This document shows positions 47,259 through 56,592 of a stretch of 56,596 nt of DNA, piece by piece (position 1 is the first letter of the stretch; each line of letters begins with the position of its first letter). Location: NCBI RefSeq assembly GCF_016238445.1, contig NZ_JABANU010000016.1:1-56596 (forward strand), read 5' to 3'. Origin of the DNA: Staphylococcus canis. GTDB lineage: Bacteria; Bacillota; Bacilli; Staphylococcales; Staphylococcaceae. The notes under the pieces are model-generated. The model ran no database searches, was not told where the DNA came from, and worked only from the letters and a program-made list of their open reading frames with translations. The position numbers and the translations under genes are program-made.

Positions 47259-48050
47259 TTATCTTACGTCAGTAATGTGGGTAATTGGTAAATACTGTGT
47301 TAATAAAAATGCTAGGGCAACAAATAGTATTACAAGACCTACTAGTACCAAATCTCTATAAGAGAAAGGCACGTGATAATAGTATGTTCGCGGCCCATCT
47401 TTAAATCCTTTTTTCTCCATTGCTACAGATAAACGATGTGCTTTACGAATGTTTTGACTGAGCAATGGGATAAGTAAATGATTTAAGCGTTTAAAACCAG
47501 AATAATTCTTGTTATCTATCATTTGATAACGCATTTTTAAAGCATTGCGCAATTGGAAAAGTGATTCTATCATCAACGGAATCATACGAAAAGCAGCCAT
47601 AAATGCGTAAGCAACTTTAGGTTTAACTTTAAGGTGTTGCATTAAACTATAAAAAATCATAATGACCTGAGATGTAAAGGCAATAGATAACCCAAAAAAG
47701 CTTATCACCATTGTTCTAAGCGATAAATGTAAGCCTCGAACTAAACTTTCAGTAGTAATTTTTACAAAACCAAACTGTAATAATACATGCTGTCCGTCAC
47801 CATAAAAAATCATAAACAACGAAGAAGATAACGCAAATAAAATGGAGAAGCTCAGAAATACGAAAACAACTTTCCATTTTGTGCCGTTGACACATAGTAA
47901 AAAGATAAGCATGATAGCAGCTAGGTATATCATGAAATCAAAGTTATGAATAAATATAATAAAGAAAAACAAGCCAATACCTAAAAATAGTTTAGTAATG
48001 ATATTAACACGATCCATAAATGTATATTTAAGTTTCCATGATTCAATCAT
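47259..48050 (-). CDS. ECF transporter transmembrane subunit (YkoC/EcfT-like)
   Basis: This T component of an energy-coupling-factor ABC importer has 263 aa and about six membrane segments, which couple ATPase and substrate subunit. The cytosolic motifs ALKMRYQMIDN and AHRLSVAMEKKGFKDGPRT are the A-R-S/G coupling helices, with the second Ala-x-Arg-type motif visible as LSVAMEKKGF. It overlaps the ATPase gene by 8 bases. With the double ATPase and the YkoE-like S component it forms a thiamine/HMP importer controlled by the TPP riboswitch upstream. Confidence 0.88.
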   Translation of the reverse strand: MIESWKLKYTFMDRVNIITKLFLGIGLFFFIIFIHNFDFMIYLAAIMLIFLLCVNGTKWKVVFVFLSFSILFALSSSLFMIFYGDGQHVLLQFGFVKITTESLVRGLHLSLRTMVISFFGLSIAFTSQVIMIFYSLMQHLKVKPKVAYAFMAAFRMIPLMIESLFQLRNALKMRYQMIDNKNYSGFKRLNHLLIPLLSQNIRKAHRLSVAMEKKGFKDGPRTYYYHVPFSYRDLVLVGLVILFVALAFLLTQYLPITHITDVR

Positions 48051-49449
48051 GATGCTTCACCTCACGTTCAAACAATGCACCATTTTCGATTTCAAAATGA
48101 CGTGTTGGATATCGTTGAATAATATGAGGGTCGTGTGTGATCATGACTATGGTTTGACCTTGTTGAATACGCTCATGAAATAAACGGATAAGTTTAAATG
48201 TATTGTGACTATCTAAACCGAATGTAGGCTCATCTAATAAGATAATATCAGCATTCGTGCTGAGCGCAGTTGCTACACTAAGACGTCTTTTTTGTCCCAT
48301 AGAAAGCTCGAATGGATGTTGTTTTTTTACATGACTTAAGTCCAAAAGCTCTAACATTTTATGCGTTAACGTTTGAGCTTGTTCATGATCTGAATGGTCA
48401 TAATTAACAAATATTTCATCATAAACTGTATTTTGAATAAATTGCAATTCTGGATTTTGATAAACCAAATACATATGGTTAGCTGCATCTTTAAGCTGAG
48501 TTAATTTGCGTTCATTGTAATACATTGTCCCCTTGTATTTTAAAAGCTGCATCATGGATTCAAATAATGTGGTTTTACCGGTTCCATTTTTACCTGTCAG
48601 TGTAATCCACTCACCAGGCTTTATTTCAAAATTAGAAACATCATATAATTTCTTTTTTCCTCTTTGAATAGCACCTTTGTTAAACTGATAACTAAACGTA
48701 TTTGGTATGGTCTCTGATAGTGGAAGTGGCTTTGGTGCGTTATCCCAAGCTTTAGGATGCCACACTCCGTATTCAGTAAGCAAATCTTCGTAATGATTTA
48801 AAATATAGTCAGGTTCTCCTTGTTGAATAATCTGACCTTGATGATTCATTAAAATAACACGGTCGACATGTTGCCAAATATGTTCGACTTTATGCTCTAC
48901 AATTAACACGGTCTGATCGTGCCAAATGTCTTTAAGTAATGTCCATAGATTTTCAGTCGCATCTACGTCAAGCATTGCAGTCGGTTCATCTAAAAATAGT
49001 GTATCTGTATTTTGTAATAGTGTTCCAGCAATCGCTAATTTTTGTTTCATACCACCACTGAGTTGGTTGATATTTTGCTTTGGATTTACATTTAAATGGA
49101 CACGCTTCAGTGCATCTAGTATTAACGGATCCATTTCTTTACGAGGAACTTGTCTATTTTCAAGAATAAATGCAAGTTCTTCATTAACCTGTGGCATACA
49201 AAATTGTGCGTCGGGATCTTGGAAAATGACTCCACTTTGTTTAGAAATTTGAAGTTCATCATATTTCATTGGTAAATCAATTAATTCAGGCACGATACCA
49301 CTTAATACATTAAGCAAAGTACTCTTACCTGAGCCAGAGGGCCCAAGTAAAAGTACTTTTTCTTTAGGTTTAATTTCAATATCAATGCCGTCAAAAATTT
49401 TGTAGTCTGCACTTGGATATTTCAAGCGTAAATTTTTAACTTTTAACAC
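48043..49449 (-). CDS. ECF transporter double ATPase (YkoD-like)
   Basis: Two ABC ATPase domains lie in one chain of 468 aa. Domain 1 has Walker A LGPSGSGKST, signature LSGGMKQKLAIAG and Walker B TLFLDEPTAMLD. Domain 2 has TGKNGTGKTT, LSMGQKRRLSVAT and IILLDEPTFGLD, ending with the H-loop MITHDPH. This A1-A2 fusion is typical of YkoD, whereas most EcfA pairs are separate genes. It is the second gene of the operon, 12 bases after the S component, and overlaps the T-component gene. Confidence 0.9.
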   Translation of the reverse strand: MLKVKNLRLKYPSADYKIFDGIDIEIKPKEKVLLLGPSGSGKSTLLNVLSGIVPELIDLPMKYDELQISKQSGVIFQDPDAQFCMPQVNEELAFILENRQVPRKEMDPLILDALKRVHLNVNPKQNINQLSGGMKQKLAIAGTLLQNTDTLFLDEPTAMLDVDATENLWTLLKDIWHDQTVLIVEHKVEHIWQHVDRVILMNHQGQIIQQGEPDYILNHYEDLLTEYGVWHPKAWDNAPKPLPLSETIPNTFSYQFNKGAIQRGKKKLYDVSNFEIKPGEWITLTGKNGTGKTTLFESMMQLLKYKGTMYYNERKLTQLKDAANHMYLVYQNPELQFIQNTVYDEIFVNYDHSDHEQAQTLTHKMLELLDLSHVKKQHPFELSMGQKRRLSVATALSTNADIILLDEPTFGLDSHNTFKLIRLFHERIQQGQTIVMITHDPHIIQRYPTRHFEIENGALFEREVKHHD

Positions 49450-49461
49450 TTTAAATGCTCC

Positions 49462-50037
49462 TTATAAAGTATCATAATCATCTTTTGAAGCGGGGCGGAA
49501 TAGTTTAGTTACCCCTGTTCGATCGAGTGCTTTTACAAGGTAATATGGGAAAATACCAGCAAGCACTGCACCACTAATCACACGGAACGAAATTAATAAA
49601 ATTAAGTTCCAAGTTGCTACTTCGTTTAAATAACCGTAGTACCAATCAATAGGTAAGCTAATAATTGCAGCTGCCATACCAGCAAGGATGGCTACAATTA
49701 AAGCACGTGATTTATAACGGAAGATTGCAAATACAATTTCACAAGCCAACCCTTGTAATAATGCATAAATGATAGTAGGGATATCGAAACGTCCCATCAT
49801 AATTGTTTCCCCAGCGCCAGCTGCAAACTCAGCAAGTAAAGCGATTCCCATTTTAGGAATAATTAAATATGCTACAACAGCTGCACTAAACCACATACCG
49901 TACATCAGTTGATCGATATGTAAACCAAGTGGTTGAACCGTATTGTTAACTATCCACCATAAGTTGTAAATTACCGCGAAAATAACAGAAATTAATACGG
50001 TTACTAAAATATCCGAAAGTGTTAATCCTTTCTTCAT
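49462..50037 (-). CDS. ECF substrate-binding subunit (YkoE-like, thiamine/HMP)
   Basis: The S component has 191 aa and five or six membrane segments. LSDILVTVLISVIFAVIYNLWW opens it; the loop LLAEFAAGAGETIMMGRFDIPTIIYALLQGLACEIVFAIFRY is the best-preserved YkoE-family block, where ligand contacts are expected. It is the first gene behind the TPP riboswitch, so thiamine or its pyrimidine precursor HMP is the likely substrate. AAGGAGGAC precedes the ATG. Confidence 0.88.
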   Translation of the reverse strand: MKKGLTLSDILVTVLISVIFAVIYNLWWIVNNTVQPLGLHIDQLMYGMWFSAAVVAYLIIPKMGIALLAEFAAGAGETIMMGRFDIPTIIYALLQGLACEIVFAIFRYKSRALIVAILAGMAAAIISLPIDWYYGYLNEVATWNLILLISFRVISGAVLAGIFPYYLVKALDRTGVTKLFRPASKDDYDTL

Positions 50038-50142
50038 TTTAAATGTCCTCCTTAAATATTGATAACGCCAATCCAGATTGTCGGATATTATTTAACATCC
50101 ATATATTAGCATTAAGCATTAGTAGTTGTTGCAAATAAAAAA

Positions 50143-50169
50143 CGCACATGTCTCATACTGAGCTGTGCG
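50143..50169 (-). terminator. Riboswitch-controlled intrinsic terminator
   Basis: CGCACA (complement of 50164-50169) and TGTGCG (complement of 50143-50148) form the stem, with an inner CTCA/TGAG pairing; six T residues follow on the minus strand (50137-50142). It lies 100 bases before the S-component start. Confidence 0.85.
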
Positions 50170-50284
50170 TAGGAATTAATGATATATTGTCATTATAAAA
50201 AAGCGTTATCCTAATGACCCCATATACCATGAGGTTGGGACACCGCTAATCAGAGTTGAACAAGCGTAATGCTTATTAGTTCTG

Positions 50285-50373
50285 ACTACACTTTCCTACG
50301 CTAGTATCACCTAGTTCAGGTTCAAAGGGTTTGAGGTAAAAGCCTCATCTCAGCATACACACCCCTAGTGCGA
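50285..50373 (-). ncRNA. TPP (thiamine) riboswitch aptamer
   Basis: The minus strand shows the conserved THI-box blocks in order: TAGGGGTG, then GCTGAGATGAGG, then ACCCTTTGAACCTGA, then GCGTAGGAAAG. Thiamine pyrophosphate binding folds this RNA and here would turn off the ECF importer genes downstream. The terminator that completes it is at 50143-50169. Confidence 0.93.
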
Positions 50374-50542
50374 ATTTAATTGTCATAGTTACTGTACACC
50401 GTTCACTTAGAAAAGTCAAGAAACCGCATATTATAGAGCGTTTTTGCGTCCGAAATTATAAATGAATAAAAAATACCGAGTAACTAAAATAGAAACTTAT
50501 TATGTCTTGTGTTTGCCAACCGATGTTGACAGAAATCTAAAA

Positions 50543-50579
50543 AAGGAAGTTAAATAACACCATGTTATCTAACTTCCTT
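50543..50579 (-). terminator. Terminator of the 43-aa gene
   Basis: aaggaagtta-aataac (50543-50558) and gttat-ctaacttcctt (50564-50579) form a long stem with a single mismatch, followed by TTTTTT on the minus strand. It lies 90 bases past the stop of the small gene. Confidence 0.85.
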
Positions 50580-50668
50580 AATTGTGCTAGACAATCAATC
50601 TGTCATAGTCTAATTAAATCACATCTCATTTGTGAATAATTTTAGATTACGATGTGACGATGTTAATA

Positions 50669-50800
50669 TTATTCAAATGTATTTTGAATAATATCTTTAG
50701 TTTCTTCTGCACCTTGTTTTGTTTCTTCTTTTTTATCTTTCAATTCTTGTTCTTTTTCTTTTGCTTGTTCAGCAGCTTTTTTAATATCTTTTTCAGCCAT
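50669..50800 (-). CDS. Small charged protein, 43 aa, sigma-B-type promoter
   Basis: A short open frame starts at ATG 50798-50800 (complement) and ends with TAA at 50669-50671. The product MAEKDIKKAAEQAKEKEQEL and the remainder (LKDKKEETKQGAEETKDIIQNTFE, in part) is almost entirely A, E, K, D and Q, with a continuous amphipathic helix expected and no signal peptide. It has an AAAGGAG ribosome site, a matching sigma-B promoter 40-60 bases upstream and its own terminator, so it is a real gene despite its size. The function is unknown. The composition recalls small stress-induced proteins such as CsbD-type or LEA-like helices, but the family is not identified. Confidence 0.82.
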   Translation of the reverse strand: MAEKDIKKAAEQAKEKEQELKDKKEETKQGAEETKDIIQNTFE

Positions 50801-51101
50801 GTTCTTTACACTCCTTTAAAGTTGTATATATTTGTATTTCCCCATAGACTATAAATTAAACATGAAAGAATAATCATGTCCGATTCTATTTTCAACTTTT
50901 GGGAAAATAGAAGGTAACTATCGAAATAAAACGTTTTAATATGCGAATAAGGGATAATAAATGAGGAAGGTATCTAGGATGTTGTAGTATATTATCAACA
51001 CTCAAAATTTGAGATTGATTTTAGTCGTTCTATAGACTGAATTTCTCAAAATCTACAGACAGATAGTCTTGAATTGTTTATAATAGTTATGAGGTGAGTG
51101 T
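50801..51101. other. Intergenic region between the small gene and the auxA-like gene
   Basis: This holds the sigma-B promoter for the small gene (50838-50861). On the plus strand it has a hairpin at 51008-51050 (TTTGAGA with TCTCAAA, inner AGTC/GACT) and a TATAAT at 51079-51084 that would give a very short leader for the auxA-like gene at 51102. The -35 element for that promoter is poor. Confidence 0.5.
50838..50861 (-). promoter_or_regulatory. Sigma-B-type promoter of the 43-aa gene
   Basis: On the minus strand GTTTAA (complement 50856-50861) is followed after 12-13 bases by GGGGAAA, close to the staphylococcal sigma-B consensus GTTTAA-N12-15-GGGTAT. The -10 element differs at one position. 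No sigma-A-like pair fits as well. Confidence 0.6.
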
Positions 51102-52424
51102 ATGTCTTTGTTTAATAAATACACCGAGGTCATTTATAGTTATGTGATTGGTGTACTTTCTATTTTATTAAGCATTATTATTTTTATTAATATTCCGCTT
51201 ATTCACCAATTAAATGACGGTAAAAGAAAGATACCTAATATCGAAAATGCTTGGGATTTTACCATGGCCTTTTTCCATGAAATCATTCGTGTTATGAGTC
51301 GATATATTGGTGACATTCCGTTAATAAGTGGCATTATTATTTTACTATTCGGCCTTTTAGTTGTTTTAATAGGACGAACATTAACGAATACAACACGATT
51401 TGACTATGATATATCTATTTTCTTTTTATTAATCGGTATTATATTTTTTGTCCTTACATTAATATTTATGTCTCAAGTGTATAGTTGGGTTGCATTTATT
51501 TTTGTATTTCCATTCTTGATACATATCGGCTATATTGCTTATAAGGATGAATTGAATCCTGAACATAGAAAGCAACATTATTTGTGGATTATTCTAAGTT
51601 ACGGAATTAGTTACATTCTGACACAATTATCGTTATATGGTCGTATTGAGGCACGAGAAATTGCAGCGATTGATGTTTTAAGTATCAACACATTTTTTAT
51701 GATACTTTGGGTTTTAGGACAGATGGCAATCTGGAACTTTTTATTTTTAAGACGCGCGTTACCTGTTACACAAGAAGAAATCACAGGTGAACCAAATGAA
51801 TACTCAAGAAGTAAGCGATATCAATATACAGAACATGGTAAATACAATATTAAAGATATTCATAATCGCACAACAGAGTTTACAGAAAATATTTCAAGAA
51901 GAACGCGTCGGAGTATTGATGTGGAGAAAATGCGACGTCAAAAAGATCATATTAAAAATAAATGGTTTAAGTGGGCGCATTTAGAAGAGGATGATATCCC
52001 ATCCTTTTTACATCGTCCAAGTTGGTTAAGAAAAGACTACGTTGTACTTGCATGTGGAGTTATTATTCTATTCTTCATTTTATTAGAGTTTAATAATCGT
52101 AATAATTTATTTATGTCAGGTGATTGGAGACTGTCTCAAACACAATATGTTTATGAATGGGTTAGTTTGTTCTTACTTTTAATAGTATCCATTGTTTTTA
52201 TACTAACGTCTGTGACTTTCATGCTAAAGCAAAAATACTATTATTTACAGTTGTTTATGATAAGTATCATATTCTTTAAACTCTTAACGGAATATATTGT
52301 GATTCTATTTAACGGTCTCTTATTATCAATTTTCATTACGCCGATCTTAATTTTAATGCTAATACCAGCTATTATTGCGTTTATATTACAACTTAGACAA
52401 AGACCACCTGAAAAGACCTATTAA
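51102..52424 (+). CDS. auxA: Multi-pass membrane protein, AuxA-like
   Basis: This 440-aa membrane protein has about ten hydrophobic segments and a long, highly charged cytoplasmic loop in the middle (about 224-320, rich in R, K, E, H). By position between the thiamine ECF operon and the RlmI-like gene, and by size, it corresponds to the S. aureus auxiliary factor AuxA, reported to stabilise lipoteichoic acid and to affect beta-lactam tolerance. That correspondence is from memory of gene order, not from a motif. The N-terminus KYTEVIYSYVIGVLSILLSIIIF and the Asn-rich extracellular EFNNRNNLF loop are visible. The start follows a GAGGTGAG site, 8 bases upstream. Confidence 0.7.
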   Translation: MSLFNKYTEVIYSYVIGVLSILLSIIIFINIPLIHQLNDGKRKIPNIENAWDFTMAFFHEIIRVMSRYIGDIPLISGIIILLFGLLVVLIGRTLTNTTRFDYDISIFFLLIGIIFFVLTLIFMSQVYSWVAFIFVFPFLIHIGYIAYKDELNPEHRKQHYLWIILSYGISYILTQLSLYGRIEAREIAAIDVLSINTFFMILWVLGQMAIWNFLFLRRALPVTQEEITGEPNEYSRSKRYQYTEHGKYNIKDIHNRTTEFTENISRRTRRSIDVEKMRRQKDHIKNKWFKWAHLEEDDIPSFLHRPSWLRKDYVVLACGVIILFFILLEFNNRNNLFMSGDWRLSQTQYVYEWVSLFLLLIVSIVFILTSVTFMLKQKYYYLQLFMISIIFFKLLTEYIVILFNGLLLSIFITPILILMLIPAIIAFILQLRQRPPEKTY

Positions 52425-52441
52425 GATGAACTGTAAATAAC

Positions 52442-52493
52442 AAAACCTGGAGCGATAAATGAACTGTTTAGTCTCATTCTAACTTCAGGTTTT
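52442..52493 (+). terminator. Possible terminator after the auxA-like gene
   Basis: aaaacctg (52442-52449) pairs with caggtttt (52486-52493), with six T residues continuing. The loop is long (36 nt) but carries its own weak pairing. Confidence 0.55.
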
Positions 52494-52539
52494 TTCATGT
52501 TAAAATGAATTTAATGTTATATGGAAAGGCTGATAAAAC

Positions 52540-53712
52540 ATGAAAACGGCTACTTTAAATAAAGGTAAGGAAGATAAATATTTTAACCAATACCCATTGG
52601 TTGAAGCTGAAGATATTTTTAAAAGTGATGTTCTTAACGAAGGGGATTTATTTCAATTAAAAACTTCAACAGATGTGTATATAGCAACGTGCTATGTCGG
52701 ACGTCAGCATAAAGGACTTGGTTGGGTATTAACTTATGATACAAATGAGGAAATAAATGAAGATTACTTTCAAAAACAATTTGCTTTAGCACTTGAAGAA
52801 CGACAATATTTTTACAATGTTGATGGTACGAATGCTTTTCGTTTATTTAATGGAGAGGGTGACGGTATAGGTGGTTTAACGATTGATAACTATGACGGTC
52901 ATCTCCTTGTACAATGGTATTCAGAGGGGATATACGCATATCGATCGCTTATCATAAGCGCGATTACGGCAATTTTTGATTATAATTCAATATATGAAAA
53001 AACACGGTTTAAACACGAACGAATTCAAAGTGGGTTTGTGTTAGGTGATGCGCCTGAGTTTCCAATCATTATGGAGGAAAATCATACATTTTATAATGTA
53101 CACCTTGATGATGGCCCTATGACAGGTATATTTTTAGACCAAAAAGAAGTACGTAAAAAATTACGCGATTATTACGCAACAAACCGTAATATTCTTAACT
53201 TATTTAGTTATACGGGGGCTTTTTCAGTCATTGCAGCACAGGAAGCTAAAACAACAACAAGTGTTGATTTAGCTAACCGTTCAAGAATACTGACTGAAGA
53301 AAATTTTGGTATAAACGGAATTGATCCAAACACACAACAGATATTTGTGATGGATACATTTGATTTCTTTAAGTATGCTAAACGTCATCAGTTAAGTTAT
53401 GATACTATCGTTATTGATCCTCCAAGCTTTGCACGACGCAAAAATAAAACGTTTTCTGTAATGAAAGATTACGATAAATTAATTACAGGCGCATTAGAGC
53501 TTCTAAATAAAAATGGCACACTTATTTTAAGTACTAATCACAGTATGTTCAGTTTAAAATCATTTAAAAATATGATTAAACGTACATTGAAAGATGTTGG
53601 TGTTGAGTTTGATTTAGATGAGGTTATGGGTTTGCCTAAGGACTTTAAAACACATCTGCATTACAAACCCTCTAAATATTTAAAAGTTGTTTTTATAACA
53701 GTAAAGCATTAA
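52540..53712 (+). CDS. Class I SAM-dependent rRNA methyltransferase (RlmI-like)
   Basis: A 390-aa enzyme with an N-terminal PUA-like RNA-binding part (1-90) and a Rossmann methyltransferase. It shows the RlmI-type insertion LFNGEGDGIGGLTIDNYDG at 107-125, the SAM-binding ILNLFSYTGAFSVIAAQEA, the acidic loop SVDLANRSR and the catalytic-type VIDPPSFARRKNKTF. RlmI makes 5-methylcytosine in 23S rRNA; the exact site in staphylococci is not established here. It has its own ribosome site (GGAAAGG) and is not overlapped by neighbours. Confidence 0.9.
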   Translation: MKTATLNKGKEDKYFNQYPLVEAEDIFKSDVLNEGDLFQLKTSTDVYIATCYVGRQHKGLGWVLTYDTNEEINEDYFQKQFALALEERQYFYNVDGTNAFRLFNGEGDGIGGLTIDNYDGHLLVQWYSEGIYAYRSLIISAITAIFDYNSIYEKTRFKHERIQSGFVLGDAPEFPIIMEENHTFYNVHLDDGPMTGIFLDQKEVRKKLRDYYATNRNILNLFSYTGAFSVIAAQEAKTTTSVDLANRSRILTEENFGINGIDPNTQQIFVMDTFDFFKYAKRHQLSYDTIVIDPPSFARRKNKTFSVMKDYDKLITGALELLNKNGTLILSTNHSMFSLKSFKNMIKRTLKDVGVEFDLDEVMGLPKDFKTHLHYKPSKYLKVVFITVKH

Positions 53713-53772
53713 TTATTGTAAATAGGGTATATTGACTTTATCCATTAAAGTAAAGGAAGTGCGAAAAATATT

Positions 53773-54303
53773 ATGAATATTTCTAGTAAAATTACACAAA
53801 CGATTGGAAATAAAGTATTAAATATAGATAATATTAGCCATAAAGATCAATTACCAGTATCAATAAAAGAAATTGAAGAGCGTCGAAAATATGCTGAAAA
53901 CTTAGTGAAGAAAAAGGCGTTAATGTCATCTGGAGCAACACTTATTCCTGTACCTGGTTTTGATTTTGGTGTTGATGTTAAATTAATGAGAGATATTATT
54001 GAAGATATTAATAAAATCTATGGTCTAGACCATAAACAAGTGAATAAATTATCAGACGATGTTAAAAATAGAGTGTTTGTTGCAGCCGGTATTCAAGGAA
54101 GTCAGCTTATCGGTCAAAAAGTAACAAATGGAATTGTGAAAATGTTTATTAAAGATTTAGCAAAACGTACTGCAGCTAAGCAGACACGTTGGTTCCCATT
54201 GGTTGGACAAGCAGTATCAGCTTCTATTAGTTATTATTTTATGACTAAACTTGGAAAAGAACATATTCAAAAATGTGAGAATGTAGTAAAGTCTCTCATT
54301 TAA
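53773..54303 (+). CDS. DUF697-like protein
   Basis: The 176-aa protein resembles the DUF697 / YcjF-type domain seen C-terminal to some small GTPases: a helical block followed by ATLIPVPGFDFGVDVKLMRDIIEDI and a second hydrophobic pair (NGIVKMFIKDLAKR, WFPLVGQAVSASISYYFMTKLG), which usually inserts in the membrane as a hairpin. There is no GTPase domain in the gene. S. aureus has a similar gene in front of ptsH. The function is unknown; membrane association is likely from the hydrophobic pair. Confidence 0.72.
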   Translation: MNISSKITQTIGNKVLNIDNISHKDQLPVSIKEIEERRKYAENLVKKKALMSSGATLIPVPGFDFGVDVKLMRDIIEDINKIYGLDHKQVNKLSDDVKNRVFVAAGIQGSQLIGQKVTNGIVKMFIKDLAKRTAAKQTRWFPLVGQAVSASISYYFMTKLGKEHIQKCENVVKSLI

Positions 54304-54461
54304 AAATTTCGAAAATTTGTCGAAACTTGATTGAAAGCATTGTGTGACAGTCAATTACGAATTGAATTTAAGGGTGGATTTTGGTAAGGTAAACCTATGT
54401 AGCAGGATTAGTAATAATTTTTAGCTAATAAATTGATTCAATTAAAGGAGTAAGATATAAG

Positions 54462-54728
54462 ATGGAACAACAATCATATGTAATTATTGACGAGACAGGT
54501 ATCCATGCTCGCCCAGCAACTATGCTAGTACAAACAGCTTCAAAGTTTGATTCTGATATTCAATTAGAGTATAACGCTAAAAAAGTTAACTTAAAATCAA
54601 TCATGGGTGTTATGAGTTTAGGTGTCGGAAAAGATGCTGAAATCACAATTTATGCTGATGGTAGTGATGAGTCTGAAGCGATTCAAGCGATTACTGAAGT
54701 ATTAAGTAAAGAAGGACTTACAAAATAA
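54462..54728 (+). CDS. ptsH: Phosphocarrier protein HPr
   Basis: This is the 88-aa central phosphocarrier of the phosphotransferase system. H15 in [11 protein letters not shown] accepts phosphate from enzyme I; S46 in [14 protein letters not shown] is the regulatory site of HPr kinase, through which HPr becomes a CcpA corepressor. The ribosome site is AAAGGAG. The ptsI start overlaps its stop by one base. Confidence 0.98.
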   Translation: MEQQSYVIIDETGIHARPATMLVQTASKFDSDIQLEYNAKKVNLKSIMGVMSLGVGKDAEITIYADGSDESEAIQAITEVLSKEGLTK

Positions 54729-56458
54729 TGTCAGATATTATTAAGGGAATTGGCGCGTCAGACGGTGTTGCCATTGCCAAAGCATATTTACTTGTAGAAC
54801 CTGATTTAAGTTATGAAAGTGAAAAAACCGATAATCCTGATGCAGAAGTATCAAAATTTAATGAAGCAATTCAACAATCTAAAGTTGAATTAACAAAAAT
54901 TAGAAATAATGCCGAGGAACAACTCGGTCCAGATAAAGCTGCTATTTTTGATGCGCATTTATTGGTATTAGATGATCCAGAATTAATTCAACCTATCGAG
55001 AGTAAAATTAAAGATGAACAAGCAAGTGCACCACATGCACTTACAGAAGTCACTCAAAATTTTATCACGATATTCGAATCGATGGACAATGAGTACATGA
55101 AAGAACGTGCAGCTGATATCCGAGATGTATCAAAACGTGTGCTTGCACATTTATTAGGTGTGGAATTACCGAATCCAAGCATTGTTGATGAAAGCGTGAT
55201 TATCGTAGGTCATGATTTAACACCTTCAGATACAGCGCAGCTTAACAAGCAATACGTACAAGGTTTTGTAACGAATATCGGTGGGAGAACTTCACACTCA
55301 GCAATTATGAGCCGTTCATTAGAAATTCCTGCTGTAGTAGGAACAAAGAAAATCACAGATGTTGTTGAACAAGGTGATATGATTATAGTAGACGGACTTA
55401 CTGGAGACGTTATTATTAATCCAAATGAAGACGAAATTCGTGCTTATCAACATAAGCGTGAAACGTTCTTCGCTGATCGTGAAGCTTTAAAACAGTTACG
55501 TGACGAGCCATCAAAATCAAAAGATGGTAAACAAGTTGAACTTGCCGCTAACATCGGTACACCTGATGATTTAAAAGGTGTAAAAGATAATGGAGCTGAA
55601 GGTATTGGTTTATATCGAACTGAGTTCTTATATATGGGACGAGATACAATGCCTTCCGAAGAAGAACAGTTTGAAGCATACAAAAAAGTTCTTGAAGAGA
55701 TGAAAGGGAAACGTGTTGTTGTGCGTACATTAGATATTGGTGGAGATAAAGAGTTACCATATCTTAACTTGCCGAAAGAAATGAATCCATTCTTAGGGTA
55801 TCGTGCAATTCGATTATGTTTAGACCAACCGGATATTTTCCGTCCACAATTACGTGCTCTTTTACGCGCGTCTACTTATGGAAAATTGAACATCATGTTC
55901 CCAATGGTCGCGACAATTCAAGAATTTCGTGATGCGAAGGCCTTATTATTAGAGGAAAAAGAAAACCTTAAAAACGAAGGCGTTAAAGTTAGTGACGATA
56001 TTGAATTAGGAATCATGGTGGAAATTCCATCAACAGCAGCATTAGCTGATGTCTTTGCTAAAGAAGTAGATTTCTTTAGTATAGGTACTAATGATTTAAT
56101 TCAATACACAATGGCAGCCGACCGTATGTCCGAGCGCGTTTCTTATCTATATCAACCATACAATCCTTCAATTTTGAGATTAATCAAACAAGTTATTGAA
56201 GCTTCTCATAAAGAAGGAAAATGGACAGGTATGTGTGGAGAAATGGCTGGCGACGAAACAGCAATTCCATTGTTACTTGGCTTAGGTTTGGATGAGTTCT
56301 CAATGAGTGCTACTTCAATATTAAAAGCACGTCGTCTTATTAAGAACTTAAATACGACTGAAATGATGCGTTTATCTGATCGTGCTATTAATTGCGCGAC
56401 AGTAGACGAAGTTGTTGATTTAGTAAATGAAACAACAGCGCATTTAGATTTAAAATAA
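54728..56458 (+). CDS. ptsI: Phosphoenolpyruvate-protein phosphotransferase (enzyme I)
   Basis: Enzyme I phosphorylates HPr from PEP and starts the PTS cascade. It has 576 aa, a few residues longer than the S. aureus protein as I recall it. The HPr-binding helical domain comes first; the phospho-histidine is H190 in [21 protein letters not shown]. The PEP-binding TIM barrel carries [46 protein letters not shown] and [18 protein letters not shown] with the active cysteine. It is co-translated with ptsH. Confidence 0.98.
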   Translation: MSDIIKGIGASDGVAIAKAYLLVEPDLSYESEKTDNPDAEVSKFNEAIQQSKVELTKIRNNAEEQLGPDKAAIFDAHLLVLDDPELIQPIESKIKDEQASAPHALTEVTQNFITIFESMDNEYMKERAADIRDVSKRVLAHLLGVELPNPSIVDESVIIVGHDLTPSDTAQLNKQYVQGFVTNIGGRTSHSAIMSRSLEIPAVVGTKKITDVVEQGDMIIVDGLTGDVIINPNEDEIRAYQHKRETFFADREALKQLRDEPSKSKDGKQVELAANIGTPDDLKGVKDNGAEGIGLYRTEFLYMGRDTMPSEEEQFEAYKKVLEEMKGKRVVVRTLDIGGDKELPYLNLPKEMNPFLGYRAIRLCLDQPDIFRPQLRALLRASTYGKLNIMFPMVATIQEFRDAKALLLEEKENLKNEGVKVSDDIELGIMVEIPSTAALADVFAKEVDFFSIGTNDLIQYTMAADRMSERVSYLYQPYNPSILRLIKQVIEASHKEGKWTGMCGEMAGDETAIPLLLGLGLDEFSMSATSILKARRLIKNLNTTEMMRLSDRAINCATVDEVVDLVNETTAHLDLK

Positions 56459-56472
56459 TAGGATGTTCAAGG

Positions 56473-56500
56473 GGCTGGGACATTAATGTGTCTCAGAACC
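56473..56500 (+). repeat. GGCTGGGACA-type hairpin after ptsI
   Basis: ctgggaca (56475-56482) pairs imperfectly with tgtgtctcag (56487-56496) around a short loop. The GG-Y-TGGGACA motif is a common staphylococcal intergenic element; a related motif, GAGGTTGGGACA, occurs at 50231-50242 in the riboswitch leader. Confidence 0.5.
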
Positions 56501-56501
56501 G

Positions 56502-56548
56502 AAAACAGGAAGATTTTCATGATGAAAAATGAAAAATCTTCCTGTTTT
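56502..56548 (+). terminator. Strong hairpin, ptsHI terminator candidate
   Basis: aaaacaggaagattttcat (56502-56520) pairs with its complement at 56529-56548 over 19 bases with a single bulge. The 3' arm ends in TTTT and is followed by aattttaaa. Confidence 0.75.
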
Positions 56549-56565
56549 AATTTTAAATAGAACTT

Positions 56566-56592
56566 ATCAACTCGTAGAGTTGATAGTTTTTT
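56566..56592 (+). terminator. Second hairpin with T tract at the right edge
   Basis: ATCAACT (56566-56572) and AGTTGAT (56578-56584) flank a CGTAG loop, followed by agtttttt. It may be a back-up terminator for ptsHI or belong to a convergent gene beyond the window. Confidence 0.7.

Larger units (their letters stand above)
50038..50668. other. 631-bp regulatory leader of the thiamine transporter and 3' flank of the small gene
   Basis: Read from the right on the minus strand this contains the small-gene terminator (50543-50579), the TPP riboswitch aptamer (50285-50373), an intermediate region with alternative hairpins around 50225-50285 including a GAGGTTGGGACA motif, and the regulated terminator (50143-50169). 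I found no extra coding frame. Confidence 0.6.

Noticed and set aside
54332..54345. CcpA cre-like site before ptsH (TGAAAGCATTGTGT)
   Set aside because: The central CG and the 3' part of the consensus are not matched, so it is only a partial resemblance.
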